The notes beneath the pieces were generated by a model. The model searched no databases. It saw only the letters and a program-made list of their open reading frames with translations, and had not been told where the DNA came from. From Cylindrobasidium torrendii FP15055 ss-10 (taxonomy: Eukaryota; Basidiomycota; Agaricomycetes; Agaricales; Physalacriaceae), in the NCBI GenBank assembly GCA_000934385.1, contig KN880450.1, positions 124,001 to 188,000 of the forward strand: DNA of 64,000 bases. The letters run 5' to 3'. The position numbers and the translations under genes are program-made. Positions 1 through 11,407 of this stretch are shown piece by piece; within the stretch, counting starts at the first letter, position 1; each line of letters begins with the position of its first letter.

Positions 1-322
1 GGGTGGAGGGTTGAAAGCGAAATGATGAGGATTCCAAGCACCAGAAATTGGGCACTCGTCGGTCAGTCAACTGAACATCCTCGGCATTGTGACACTCAAT
101 TCGTGTAGGCAGGGAGCGTGTTGCGGACCCTTCCGCTACCGCAAATGTCGAGGACATCCTTCGAATGGTGCGCGAACGAGGGATATTCAAAAGTCGCACA
201 CCGGAAGGGAAGGCAGGGGAACAGTAAACCCGCATCATATTTAGAAGTACATAGGCGCCTTGGAATCGGTGAGCACAAGGCGCACGAAATCCGCGGGACA
301 CATACCATACACCATACAAGCA
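1..322. other. Window edge and 3' flank, no gene recognised
   Basis: Only short unconvincing open frames are present. This is the downstream flank of the TMEM208-like gene that ends at 323, and may hold its 3' untranslated region. Confidence 0.4.
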
Positions 323-1027
323 TTATTTCTTGCTCTGCACAGCCCGGACGCGTTGATCTCCGCGTTCGCTACGTTTCTTGAGCTTCTCTTGCCGTTTGCT
401 GCTGGGTGCTTCCTGTTCACTGAATGCACCAGCAGGTGGACCAGCCGGTGAACGGCCCAAGAAGAATGGAGATATAACAGAAGACCATAGCTTGTATACG
501 GCATACATAGGAATCTATGATATGTCAGTTTCAGTGCCAAAGGGCATGTTAACATACGCACGACCATGTACAACCACCAAAACCATTCGCCAAGTGCACC
601 GCTACCGATTTGGCAAGTCCCTACGCATGTTAGCGAATGAAGTCGCATTTAGAGGGGGACACACAGGTGATATACAAGAGATCAAAGCACCACTCCGTCA
701 CGCCCGGCTGGCTGAGGTCCTCTCCGTACGAAATCAATGTACCAGTGGTCGGGTCGCGGCGAGAGTTGCCAATACGAATGAGGTAGTTCGACAGGAAGAA
801 CATTGGCAAGTATGTCAAGACATAGATGATGATGGACCACTTGGTTTGCGTGCTCCGATGCAGTAAAAGGCGAAGGACAAGCGAGATCAGAGTGGGAGCA
901 AACAGGCCAAGTCGTAGTGTTTTGACGGTGGATTCATTTTGCTGCGCTACCCAATACGATGAGAAAGCGTGGAGGGAAATGTTTATACGCTCTGCTGACC
1001 GATTCGTTTGGCGGACGCGTTAGCCAT
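323..1027 (-). CDS. TMEM208/SND2-like ER membrane protein
   Basis: Likely an SRP-independent targeting (SND) pathway component in the ER membrane. The model has four exons: 1027-989, 941 to about 661, 601-562 and 514-323, giving about 183 residues; human TMEM208 has 173. After a short polar start, a hydrophobic helix (LGLFAPTLISLVLRLLL) is followed by a second membrane stretch (IIIYVLTYLPMFFLSNYL), then a loop, a third segment (WFWWLYMVV) and a basic tail ending EKLKKRSERGDQRVRAVQSKK in which charged residues dominate, as in TMEM208. The donor at the end of exon 2 (GTCCCC) is weak and is the least certain junction. The other junctions agree in phase. The start is the first ATG in frame with the conserved part. 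The 536-bp gap on its right is shared with a divergent gene. Confidence 0.8.
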
Positions 1028-1563
1028 AATGACAGTAAGAAGCAGGCCGCAATGTCGTGTCCAATTTTGATCGGATGTTATTGGCCAAGTGGCAAGAACC
1101 GAGGTGCGATCAAACACGATGTGCCACTCGCAGTTTCTTCCTTACTTGCCTAATGGGACACTGCACACAAAATGCACATGTAGAAACAGACAATTCAGGC
1201 TTATTCATAGATTTAGCCCTTTAACCTTGCCCAGACTAGTCTGTCGTCTGGAAATTGAGCGTTGAACGTTAGGGCATACTTGAATCTTCCGATAATTTTC
1301 GTTCGCTTGGGAATGCCCACGACATTCAACATATTGCTTCTTAATCTTCCCAACAAGTTGATATTCGGGTAGGATGATTTCTATTGATGCCACGCGATGG
1401 CCATTCAAGCTCAGGTGTCGATCATAGCTGCGTCATAGTTCTAATGGGAGCGTCGTTCCACGACTTAGTTGGCAGGCCGCATGGTGCTAGTCCTTTCCTT
1501 CCTCCCATTACCTACCCGCCCTCTTAACACACAACCACGACCCCCTTTCATTGAAATCCAACA
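1028..1563. promoter_or_regulatory. Divergent intergenic region
   Basis: This 536-bp gap separates a minus-strand gene starting at 1027 from a plus-strand gene starting at 1564, so it should carry both promoters. A pyrimidine-rich tract lies at about 1490-1550, just before the ATG at 1564, which is common at fungal transcription starts. I see no other feature. Confidence 0.4.
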
Positions 1564-2451
1564 ATGCCGTTCAATCTGTTCCAGAAGAAGGAGAGCAGCT
1601 CGCCAAAGCCAGATCGCAAATTCACGCTCCCAGGATTTGGCGAGAAAGCACCCATCGACCCGCTTGTCACGATGGAGAAGAAAATCTTGAAAGAGGGCAA
1701 GGTAGACGACACGACCGTTCGCCATGAACTTGCGGACCTCGCTCGTTTGGAGAAGGAGTCCCAGAAGGCGCGCAAGGTGCGTTTATGCAGCTCACAGAGC
1801 TCTGTTCATCTCGCTGATGATTTTGCTAGGACTTGGAGAAAGCGCAAGCTCTGCTTGCGAAACGCGAGAAGGAAGAACACCAGGCGACTACCAATCTCAA
1901 CAACGCAACTCATGCGCACGAAGTCTCTGTCGTCAAGCTTTCCGATGCCCAGAAGGATCTCAAGGTTCGCCTGATTCATCATGTCCATTGAAGCTTCTCC
2001 CTAATGTCGTTTGTCTAGATCAAACAGGAATGGGAAGAGAAGATGCATGCAGATCTCACGGTCAAGCGTGCTGCCGTCGACAATGTCGTCAATGAGCAGA
2101 AGGAGCGCAACGTCAGTCATACGTCGGTGGCGACCCAAGCCACATGGATTAACTGATCAACAGGAGGAAAGAGAGAGCAAGCTGAGCGGTATCCGTCGAG
2201 AGAAGACCGTCAGAACAACCAAGCGCGAGCAAGAGGCCAGCGGTACCATAGAACCCGAAGAGTCCAACGAGGCACCCAAGAAGAGCATCGAGACGGCACC
2301 CCCGACATACGACAAGCACGACCCTGATGCTGAGATTGTTGAAGCAGCAACCAAGGGCAAAGGCAAGGAGGCCGCCATAGCAGAGCCCGAGACAGATGTT
2401 GTTATGGGAGAACCTGCGAAGGAAGAACCGGTGGCTGCGGCGAGCACTTGA
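1564..2451 (+). CDS. Charged coiled-coil protein, function unknown
   Basis: I do not recognise this protein. Four exons (1564-1776, 1830-1964, 2019-2111, 2164-2451) join in phase 0 at each junction to give 242 residues. A short N-terminal stretch (MPFNLFQKKESSS) is followed from about residue 45 to 170 by an almost continuous charged coiled coil rich in Lys, Glu, Ala and Leu. The last 75 residues are acidic, low complexity and probably disordered. There is no signal peptide or membrane segment. The pattern suggests a structural or scaffolding role, but nothing in the sequence names it. All donors and acceptors are GT-AG, with introns of 53, 54 and 52 nt. Confidence 0.75.
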
Positions 2452-2609
2452 TTACTATTCCCCATTTGATATTATACCAGCCACCGGCTCTGGGAGACAT
2501 TTTTGCAAACTACATACTTTCCCAACGCTTGCGATTATTGCACATTATTAGCTACCCCTTCTTCATTGGATACCTGCGTTTAGCCATCGGCCACAACTGG
2601 TCATTGTTA

Positions 2610-4618
2610 TTAGAAAATCTCGAGTGGATACAGTTTATCCTTCATACGTTGTAGCGTTGTCAAGTCTATCAAGAGGGAGGATATACATATCGCAATAGGT
2701 GAGCCAGACATACGGACCACTTCGACATGCTTTGCCCAAGCCTCATCGTCGTAGTTCATCGCAGAAAACTCTTCTTGCTCCCTTCTCAAGTCCGTCAGCA
2801 TCAGCACGGAAAACTTGGGCCGCGTCGTCGCATCTCCCCATTGCCCGTCGTAGTCAACTTTGAGGGCTACTTCCCTGTCCCGGCCCTGCTCTTGCCGTAC
2901 AAGCTTCTGGATAACGCGCGCGTTTTCACGCATGTCGGATTCGACCATGTCGTAGATGATATCCATGTCTCTGGGCGGTGGTGGGGACAGAGTCGTGTCA
3001 ACTGTGCAAACATGTCAAACCTTGTCGACAAAACAAAACTAAGAGTGTGCTTACATTGACGCGCTTCGCTGAGCCTTTGGCACTGACCCTTATGGCCGTC
3101 GAAAGCGTTCCAATGTGCCCGCTGGCAAAGTTGCGAGCAATAGACGGCCACACGACACTCTGAGCAGCGCTGAGATTTTTCGGAGGCTGCAAGGGATTCG
3201 TTCTTCATTGAACACTGAGGGGAGGTTCATTCGACGAAATCAGGATGAGTAAACAAAGACGTACAGTAGGGTTGACACATATCCTGCCCTTCGTCTTGAG
3301 ATGATCCTCCAGCATATTTATCTCCATATCCTGTTGCTGTACCGCGCCCTTGAGCTGCTCGTACTGTCTCCGAAAACGGCCGGTCGGGGATAGGTTGTCC
3401 ATCAACCTCGACGCCTCGATATGCCGGATGGCTTTGCGGAAGGTAGACAGCGACGACCGAAAGATGAGGAAGGCCTCGAGCCGCTGCAAGAGGTTCAGGA
3501 TCATGAACTCGAGATGTTGTTGATCTTCTCGGGTGTCGAACAGGGCAGATTCATCAACGACAGCTTCCATCCTCAACAGCGCCTCCAAGAGCCTGGACTC
3601 CAGCGCAACAACCACATAGTGCTGCGCCATTCGAGTGAATGCAGACAACTCCTGGACAAGGAGGCACATGCAGGATCCGACGCTGGTATCTGTGCGTGGG
3701 TCAAACCTCTGTTTGGATGTGTATCTCGCAGCCAGACAAAGCTGAGGTAGTATGCCCTGGCACGCCAAAGCCCGTCGGACGGATGGGATACTAGCTCGAG
3801 CGTAAAAGAGTGTACTTAGACACAGGCGGAGGCCTTCGATTGAGCCCGCGGCATTTGAGTGGGCTGGCGGGTCCACCTCGGCTACCAAACAGCTGACGAG
3901 AGCGCGCGCGGTGTCGGTAGATCTGTGTGCAAGTAGCTCTCGCGCACCATGTTGTAAGTCGGGATGTCCGGGTACCAACTTGGCCTCGGAGACTAAAACA
4001 GCAAGGATTCCACCTTGGAAATTGTGTTGCAAAGCATGATGAGCGTCGCTGAGGCGGATCCAGGTCGTGACAAAGAGTGGGAAGAGCCGACGTTCTCGGC
4101 GGAATGTATGCCACAACTGTGAACGAAAGAGGGAAGCAACGACCTGGGCGACATCTTGCAGCAGTGGTTGGTGCTCGTCAATCGAACCGTACTCGGTGAG
4201 AATGTTCGAAGACTGAATGAATGTCGTCAGCCACTTTGTAATGACTGGACACAGGCTGTATATCGGATCCCAGAGTGCCTTGTCTGCTTTCGCGTACGAG
4301 TGTTTTTCGATGCCACAGCAGAGCAGTTTGAGGGCTTGGCGCGCGTTCTTTACAGTCATGGACTCTTCCCATTCCTTGTCGTCTTTCAGCGAAGATTGGA
4401 GGGCGCCCGCATCCAGATGGCGGCTAATTATAGGAAGGACATCGAACAACGAAGACACTGGGCTCGAGGCGAACGCGTGCTGAAGCGCTCGAGTGGCATC
4501 TACGTCGCCATTGAGAGCCTTGCTCTGGAGCGTATATATCAGCGACGGCGTTAAATGTTGGAAAAGGCCAAACCTTGAGCAAGTCAAAGCGCACATTGCT
4601 GTATACTTTCGAGGACAT
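2610..4618 (-). CDS. MYND zinc-finger protein
   Basis: The protein has 618 residues from exons 4618-4574, 4524-3265, 3214-3055 and 3001-2610; total length and phases agree. Most of the protein (residues about 16-430) is alpha-helical repeat-like sequence without a named domain. The MYND finger lies near residue 435 and its first cysteine pair is split by an intron: ICVNPT|CS, then RCSEC, YCSQLCQRAHW and HKGQC complete the C6HC ligands. A C-terminal domain of about 130 residues follows. MYND fingers usually mediate protein-protein contacts, and this architecture is widespread and expanded in Agaricomycetes, where its role is mostly unknown. The start ATG opens a 15-codon first exon. Confidence 0.88.
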
Positions 4619-5384
4619 AGTAGTAGTAGGTAGAACAAGCGTTGTGATGGATGGATGGGAAAGAAAGCGATGTTCTCAATAGGATGAGCAGCAAGCCCTC
4701 CGCGTTCGGGTTCTTATAACAGTCCAGAAATAAAAATCCGCTATGCGCAAAGCCTCGGAGACACCTGAGGGAGTGAGTGCTACTTTCCTGCATGCATAAG
4801 ACTAAAATCCTAGTCAAGGTGGAGTCCGCGACTCCTAGGGCCTCCGGAATGTGCCATAGTATCGTGTCGGCGAGGAGATAAACCCCGGTTTCTGTCAGTT
4901 TCTGTCCTGCGATATATACCCATGTAGGTCCATGGTGGTCATGAAGACGGAAATGGAAATCCGGGCCGAGGTCAATCGTGGACTGCCGCGGCGCGTCTCT
5001 GCGCCTCAAACCCTCATTATGCGCCAAATCCGAGTGTCGTCCGAGAAAGCGCGCGGACATCAGGCCAGCATCATGGCTTGGAAGGGACATGAAGGACATA
5101 GGATGATGTAATGCTTGCAGGGCATCATACGTTCAGCTCGTGGTTCCGAGGCGTCAGTTGGCCTCAGTCGTTACTGATATGGAGCACCATTTCTCGCGAT
5201 GGTAGATATAGAATCATTTCCCGCGGAATTCGTATATTGACCTCCACCGAACTTCATAGATGGACCCCGCGGTCCTTTCGTAAATGAGTGAGTGAGAGAC
5301 TGAGAGTGCACTGATTTGAGCTTAAGTTCCAGGCGAGGCGCTGGAGGATCGTCCTATTCTCCTGCTTGGTGTTCGCGTTGTCGA
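4619..5384. promoter_or_regulatory. Intergenic region upstream of MYND gene
   Basis: This 766-bp gap lies between two minus-strand genes and should hold the promoter of the MYND gene. A 171-codon open frame (4584-5099, minus) overlaps the MYND first exon and shows no recognisable domain, so I treat it as chance. Confidence 0.35.
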
Positions 5385-7345
5385 CTAGAACGGGGATCCC
5401 ACCCGTGTGGCCTCAGACGGGAGGACGGAGTCGAGCTTTGACCGGCAGCAGCCCGGATACAATTCCAAGATAAGTGCACAATAGATAAAGGTGATTACTT
5501 CAGGTTCCCGAATGGCCAAACCCCTTCCCTGGGACCTGCATACTACGTTCACCCAATGGAGATGGGTATGATCTACCGTACATTGTCTCGGTGGTGTGTA
5601 CTCCAGCCCAATACCGTCCGAACATCGTAAGCATACACCTAAATTACATTCCAGTGAGGCGCAAGCTCGCACCCCCGTCATCTCTGATAGCCGTGAGCTT
5701 CTGGAGAACATTATAGAGAGAAACATACCGCGGAAGCGCGCTGTATTGCAACCCGAGTGCAGGGCCAACCAGCGCGGCGCTTGCAGTATCTGTAGCCAGT
5801 TCTATGACCTTCTCACCAGCGTTCTCTCGCTTCTCGTCTCTCAAACACACTCGGAGAACGTACTAAACGTGGCGTTATCATCAGGAGCGCTCACAGTATT
5901 ATTGGCATGTCGCCTTACTACTCACCTCTACCTGCAATATGCCTGGCACGGCCCACGACGACTCTCTTCCGGCGCCTCCTGCAAGCACAGCGCCTGTGAG
6001 AAGTGTTGAGCCGTCGCCAAACATCTCCTCCTGGTCGATGTGACCGCGCGCCACATGCGTCTCCCTGGTCAGAGGGCTCTTTCCTCCACGCCGATACATC
6101 ATTACACGGCGCGACAGGCTAACGCGGGCAGGTCGACAGTGCCGAGTTGTATCTGGTGATGAAAGAGTGCGCAGCGTGAAACCGAGGCGCGCGCCTGCTG
6201 GAAACGCGGTGTCCTTTTAAGCGGTCAGACCACCAAAGTGCCGTGAGTGAGCAAAGTCCTCCCACCAACATATCGGACACATCTTTTTTGGAACTGTCGA
6301 TCCACACAGGGTATTGCCCTTTGGAAGCGCGTGTTTTGGGAAGATACAGAATATCGACTACACAGCTGAGGGCCATGAATAGATACACCAGGTGAGGAAG
6401 ATCGAGAAATCACCAACCTTTCGTTGTAGTCGAACCCGCATCTCTTGCGTACCATGGATACAGTGACTTGATAAGAAATATCGCATCCGGCGCCGCAATC
6501 CCAGAAGGAGAAAGAGGGCGGAGTCGGGAAAGTGTGTCCATAGCCTTCGATTTCAAGGAAATCTGGGATGGGCAAGCGGAACCTGTGTACGGCGTCCCAA
6601 GCAAATCCCTGGGAACCGTCGTAAAGGGTCATAGAACGGGAGAAGAGTGGCGTGGCGCATTGACTTCGTCCATGGGCACCAGGATGAGGATCCGACGTAG
6701 AGAGAGTAGCCTCCACCTAAGTTCAACTCCAGGGTAAGCCACTGTGCTAGCCTTATGAGCTTAAGGATGAGCTTACATGGACGCTCAGTCTTTTGATTTG
6801 GACTGGATTTCCAATGCATTTGATTTGCCCGTCGACAGACGCGCCTCTGCCATAGCAGGGCCGTAGCTCGCCGGGCTGACGGGATCCAAGAGAGACAAGC
6901 ATACAATTTGTAGTGTAGCTCCATGGCCTGCAAAAGGTCAAAAGGTCAGTACTTCAGTGTCGAATTTGAGTCGCAGACTTGCGTGGATGAGGGCGACATT
7001 AGGAAGGATGTACTAGATTGCGGTTGCTCATGCCTTAAGAGCCTTTCGATATTTGGACGGAGTTCTGTGGGACGCAATGTGCCACGGAGAAAGTTTCGAG
7101 GATTCCGTGGGGTTATAGGCAAGTCAGTAGCTCATGCACCTCTCTATGTTGACTCTATGTTGAGAGAGGGGCACTGGAGTAGCTTGTCGCTTGAGGCGTT
7201 GCGGTCCCAGACGGGAAGCTCTGCAAAAGTATAATTGACTGTTCTGGAGATCAGTGTAGGATGCCGGTTGTGAAAGCCGAATGCTTCCGTTGAGCTCGTG
7301 CGCTGGGAGACAATCGCTCATCGCTCTCATGCCACCGCGGCTGCG
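5385..7345 (-). CDS. Arrestin-like protein (5' and 3' ends uncertain)
   Basis: An arrestin fold is assembled from exons 6927-6777, 6716-6418, 6365-6266, 6213-5926, 5862-5729 and 5700 to about 5385, all phase-consistent. Hallmarks in order are CYGRGASVDGQIKC, then RLSVH|VEATL (the usual 'V.LKLEG' strand), PTPPSFSFWDCGAG, ISYQVTVSMVRKR, LYLPKTRASKG and YVLRVCLRDEK. This order matches agaricomycete arrestin-like proteins, which are thought to act as trafficking or ubiquitin-ligase adaptors at membranes. The N-terminal part is not solved: an open frame starting at 7333 contains a plausible 'PASYTD' start, but I could not join it in phase to the exon at 6927. The last exon may contain another intron. 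Function beyond the fold is inference. Confidence 0.65.
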
Positions 7346-7994
7346 TTGATTCCGCCACCTAATATTTGGGCAATATCGGTACACCGTTCATAGGTCGTCC
7401 ACAGGGAGAGAAACCGGGGAGTGTCCATATTTTTGTGGAAGTTATCGGTGACTTTCACCACTAACCGACGGCTAAAACCATGGAAAGAGCGTACGCACTG
7501 CTTTGATTCCCGAATATTTGCGACGTCAAAATGGGTGACAACTCTGAGCCCAATTGAACACACAGCTAAAGCACTTACGGCTACAATTCCGAATCCTACG
7601 CAGTTTAAAGTGCGATGGGAAGCCGGTAAACTAATGTAACAAGGTTTGGCATAGTTGCCGCGGACGAAGGCATAGCTGTGCCTCGCAAATGAGGATGTTC
7701 AAAAAGATGATGAGTGTAGCTGCACAAGTCATTATTAATTATTCTGGCCCCCAAGTGATCGGATCAGTTCGAACTCGGTATACGTCTTTAGGAAACATAT
7801 CCTGTTTTCCGTTGCATGCGTACCCTCCAGTGTACTTGAGTTATTTACATAGTACGCCTGTTGCAAAGCTGCTTAAAGATTGTGTTTACTCTGGCTACGT
7901 CATGTGCATGTACGATCATCTGTGTGTCCACCGAGAATCCCGGACACTGATGGTCACGTCGTGACAATTGCTCTTGACTCTCACCTCAATCACA
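7346..7994. promoter_or_regulatory. Divergent intergenic region
   Basis: This gap of about 650 bp separates the arrestin-like gene (minus) from the gene starting at 7995 (plus). It is comparatively AT-rich around 7700-7900. I see no convincing coding signal. Confidence 0.35.
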
Positions 7995-8860
7995 ATGCCA
8001 ATGCCGGACACCAGCGCATTTATCTCACGTCTTCTTCTACTCACAGGATTCGATAGCAAACTCTCTGTCACGCAAGAAGACGTAGCATATATCCCTCTGG
8101 TGGACCTCCACGATGAGCGCGACGAACTTCTGGAATGGGAAGTGGCGGATCCTGGAGATGACGATACCCTGCCTTTGACACCGTGTATGTCTGAGAAATC
8201 TTTTGGAAAGATGCTCGAGTCATCCCCGCCTGTGAGTGATATTTCGACATTAAGTTTTGCAATCCCGGGCATGGCTGAGAGGCTCTTTAGCCAGACAAGG
8301 AAGAAGGCGATATTAATGAATGGTACGGATTGGAATATAGTCTGCGACTGTCTGTGTCGGAAAGCCATGGCTCTGGCGCACAGACAGAGTTCTCGGAGGG
8401 CGAGGCTTCCAAAGTGAGCCTTGGTAGCCCACATCTTCGAATGCAATATTGCTAACTGTGCGTGTCTAGTCCCGTCAATCATTTTCTATCACGCAGGATG
8501 GCGAGGTGTCAGAACAGGGCTCTGCAGAATGGCAACACTGGCGCCGTCATCTCGACTATCGCCGAGCTTGGGCCTTCTTAGCATTGTCGCGCAAGCGTTC
8601 ACAAGCCTTTGTCGAGAATGTTTGGGCATGGGACACTTTCTATCATCAACTCGTTCGTCTCTGATTTCTTAAAGACACTCTTCGCTTTATCTTCCCGTCA
8701 GAAAACTTCTGGAACTGTTGATTCAAGTGTACTCTCGACTCTGCACGATGCGCCGCCCGACCCATACCTTCCACCACGAAAGAAAAACTACGCTTGGTAT
8801 CTCAAGAGGACTCGAAGCTTTGGCTCCCTACAGGAACTTGGTCGACTCACGCATGCTTGA
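7995..8860 (+). CDS. Conserved-looking protein of unknown function
   Basis: No family recognised. Four exons (7995-8231, 8291-8413, 8470-8652, 8702-8860), all joined in phase 0, give 233 residues. The N-terminal part is acidic (VDLHDERDELLEWEV). A middle stretch is rich in Trp, Tyr and Arg (EWQHWRRHLDYRRAWAF, then FVENVWAWDTFYHQL), and the tail is basic (LPPRKKNYAWYLKRTRSF). The acceptor at 8290 restores a frame that runs cleanly across the next two junctions, and the three introns are 49-58 nt, which supports a real gene. The start ATG at 7995 is followed by a second one two codons later. No signal peptide or membrane segment is seen. Confidence 0.65.
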
Positions 8861-9125
8861 CTATCTGTGCTCGTCTTGGCTTATCTGGCTGGAACTCGAC
8901 CTCAAACTCAGACACCCAACAATGCCCTCGAGTAAGCGGATTATTGCGCACACTCATGCTCCAGGCGGTCGAACACGCACATACTGGCGAAATACCAATG
9001 ACATACATACATATATTGGATTTCCAGTGCTTCATATAGTCAAGGTACCGAGGCATGGTCACAGCCAAGCTTATTACACATTTTTCATTTGGTTCTTCTT
9101 CCCTCTCGTTCGCAATATGTTCCAT
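8861..9125. other. Convergent intergenic gap
   Basis: The 265-bp gap between two converging genes should hold both 3' ends. Nothing else is recognised. Confidence 0.3.
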
Positions 9126-10043
9126 TCAAGCATCTGAATCAAGACCCATGTCCTCCTCAATTTCTTTACACGAGTTCACGAAGGGTGCAATTCTCGCGCG
9201 CAGTTCTCTGAGCTTTGCTTGCTCGCGCCGAGCCAACATTTTCCATTTGCCAATTTCCTCGTCCTTCTCGCGGAGTTGCTTGTGGACATTTGCTTGCTCA
9301 AGGATGGTCGACTTGAGAATGGTCACGGTATTGAGGACACCATTGCAGTTCCGCAGAGCCTCTTTGACGTCGACAGATGACATGAGCGTGGAGGATGGGG
9401 ATTTTTCTTCTTCTGTATGGGTAGAGACAGATGGCGGTTCAGACGATGAAGAAGATATCGACCGCTGTAATTTTCGCTTCTTCGTGAATCTGTTCGTGGG
9501 ACTCGCGGATTCGAAGTTACCCTCCGACATACTGCAGGGCGCCATATTGTACAGCTTGCACGTCCGACACTTTGGTGTCCTTCCAGCGCTTCGCTTTGTC
9601 GTCACCAGCTCGCATTTGGTGCCGCTTTTCTTGCAGTTGACGCACTACATATCGAATGCATCAGCAATGTATGAAATATCTATATATGCATGTTGGCACT
9701 AACGGGACTGTCGGCGACTGGGGGGATGATATCCCAGCCAGCGAGAGAGATAACGCCGCTGACGATGCCGTTTTGCATCACCAGCCCGTCCTTGCGTGAG
9801 AGACCCTTCCAGACGAGTTCGGCGCGCAAGTCTTTGTCGAGGGCGGCTTGGTCTTCGGGGGAGAGGGCTATGGCCTGCCTGAAGATGTCGTCGAGGTCAG
9901 AGGGTGTGAATGGGCGTTTGAGCTTCGAGTACTGCAGCATAAGGCAGTCGTCAGTATGGTCAGCACAAAGGTGTGAATGCACTCACGCGTTTCAAGAGCT
10001 TTGTCGGTCCTGCGCTGATGGCGTCGGTGCTCTGCGAGGACAT
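9126..10043 (-). CDS. Zn(II)2Cys6-type cluster protein, family member B
   Basis: The protein has 267 residues from exons 10043-9987, 9931-9704 and 9644-9126, both introns in phase 0. Exon 2 encodes a helical domain with the core LRAELVWKGLSRK and ending in a GWDI motif. Exon 3 opens on a six-cysteine cluster, CVNCKKSGTKC then 14 residues then CRTCKLYNMAPC (C-x2-C-x6-C-x14-C-x2-C-x7-C), matching the spacing of fungal Zn2Cys6 binuclear clusters with basic residues between the halves. A serine-rich linker (SISSSSSEPPS) and a charged coiled coil complete it. The same plan recurs at 22.0-26.1 kb, so these are paralogues. DNA binding is inferred from the cluster; the mid-protein position is atypical for Gal4-type regulators. 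Confidence 0.8.
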
Positions 10044-10513
10044 TGCGGTAAGCGTGTCAAGGGAAACTGTGTGCGTGAGATGGTAGTGGTCAGTGAGAGA
10101 GTCTTGGATGAGTCTCCGAGCTGTTTTATATTGCTCTCAACATGATCATGCAAGCTTGCATGATGGACATCTTTATATGGCGGATTTGCACCACCCAATT
10201 TCAAGTGCAATCTCTGAATATGTCCACAGACGAGTGGTTCATCTCCAGACGGCGCGTGCCCTTTTCAGCATCATTGAGGAGTTCCAAGGTTGTGGTTGTC
10301 CGACTAAGACAAGGGTTAGTGATACAATGCTCAGCAGCTGCAAATGTCCAATCCCACTTCAAGTTGTCCAATAAATGACTTAAACATAATAACGGGAGGG
10401 TATTCCACGCTTTGTAAGTTACAGGGTATCCATAAACGCAGAAGCCTCATTAGAGAGACGTAGGGAGCTGTGCCTCAGAACCATATAGAATGCAGAAAAC
10501 AAGCGAAAAAAAA
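10044..10513. promoter_or_regulatory. Upstream region of member B
   Basis: The 470-bp gap between two minus-strand genes should contain the promoter of the Zn-cluster gene. No coding signal is seen. Confidence 0.3.
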
Positions 10514-11407
10514 TCAAAATGTCGAGAGAACAGGCTGCCACACGCCGTATTCCAGCTCTTCTAGATATTTGAGCTCGAGGCGATCCCATGAGACCGCAAT
10601 ACGGTTGTTCTGCGCGCTAATGAGTTATATGTCCACTGGAACGCCAAAGGTGACTGCACACCTGGAAGTAGTGGGCGCACGAGCGGGCCACTCGACGTGC
10701 AAGAGATTCCAGGTCAAGCCTCCCGTCGAATGATGCAAGGGGGACTTGGTAAGTCATGTCCGGATAACGATGCCACTATTCATTCTTCCGGTCAGTCAAA
10801 GCGCGCGCAGGGTAGATGACCACTGACGCTCATTTGGAGGAATATTGTGTCGCCAACATTTGGGTGTATGTCGCTCAGGAAATAGTCGTCCTTGTTGTTA
10901 AGACGCATGCCTGGCTGTTGCGCGTCACCTAGCGTAATGCCGCTGGTTAGGGATCCCTTTTGCTTGAAACGGATTCGAAGTGAACGCCGGAAGATCTCGA
11001 ACATCGTTGGCCGCGACGCCGTGAAGGAGGTGTGTCGGTGGTGATGGTAAGGACGATAGGCTCCAGGGGCGCCATAGGGAGAGGGAAACATTTGCTGTTG
11101 AATGCCACCCGTATACATAGAGTTTGCTCTGTAGCGTGGTCCACGCGCTGCAAGCGTTTGGTCGTACGCTGAAGGTAACCGATGAGATTGACACCAAGGG
11201 TTCACGAGCACAGACATACAGGAAGTACTGCTTGATGAGTCGTAGGGCAGACCCGGTTGGTATAACTGTGCCATGGCATCGGGAGAATGCTAAAAACAGG
11301 AAAAAAATTGCACAGGTGAGAAATACTGAATTGACGCGTCGATGGCTTCGGCTCACTACTGCAGTGAAGGGAGTCGGCCCCCTGGGGTACGCAGGGTACG
11401 CGTCCAT
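10514..11407 (-). CDS. DUF6741-like agaricomycete protein
   Basis: Five exons (11407-11360, 11289-11220, 11168-10828, 10775-10662, 10609-10514) are phase-consistent and give 222 residues. The N-terminal third is low complexity with Tyr, Pro, Ser and His (PYGAPGAYRPYHHHRH). The conserved part begins with LRIRFKQKGSLTSGITLGDA, followed by MRLNNKDDYFLSDIHP, an IFLQM strand, RYPDMTYQVPL, ESLARRVARSCAHYFQ and a terminal WDRLELKYLEELEYGVWQP. From memory this matches a small family found in Agaricomycetes (DUF6741), whose function is unknown; the family number should be checked. No signal peptide or membrane segment is visible. The gene is divergent from CDC8. Confidence 0.78.

Noticed and set aside
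4584..5099. 171-codon minus-strand open frame
   Set aside because: Overlaps the MYND first exon, has no domain and biased composition; probably chance in the promoter region.
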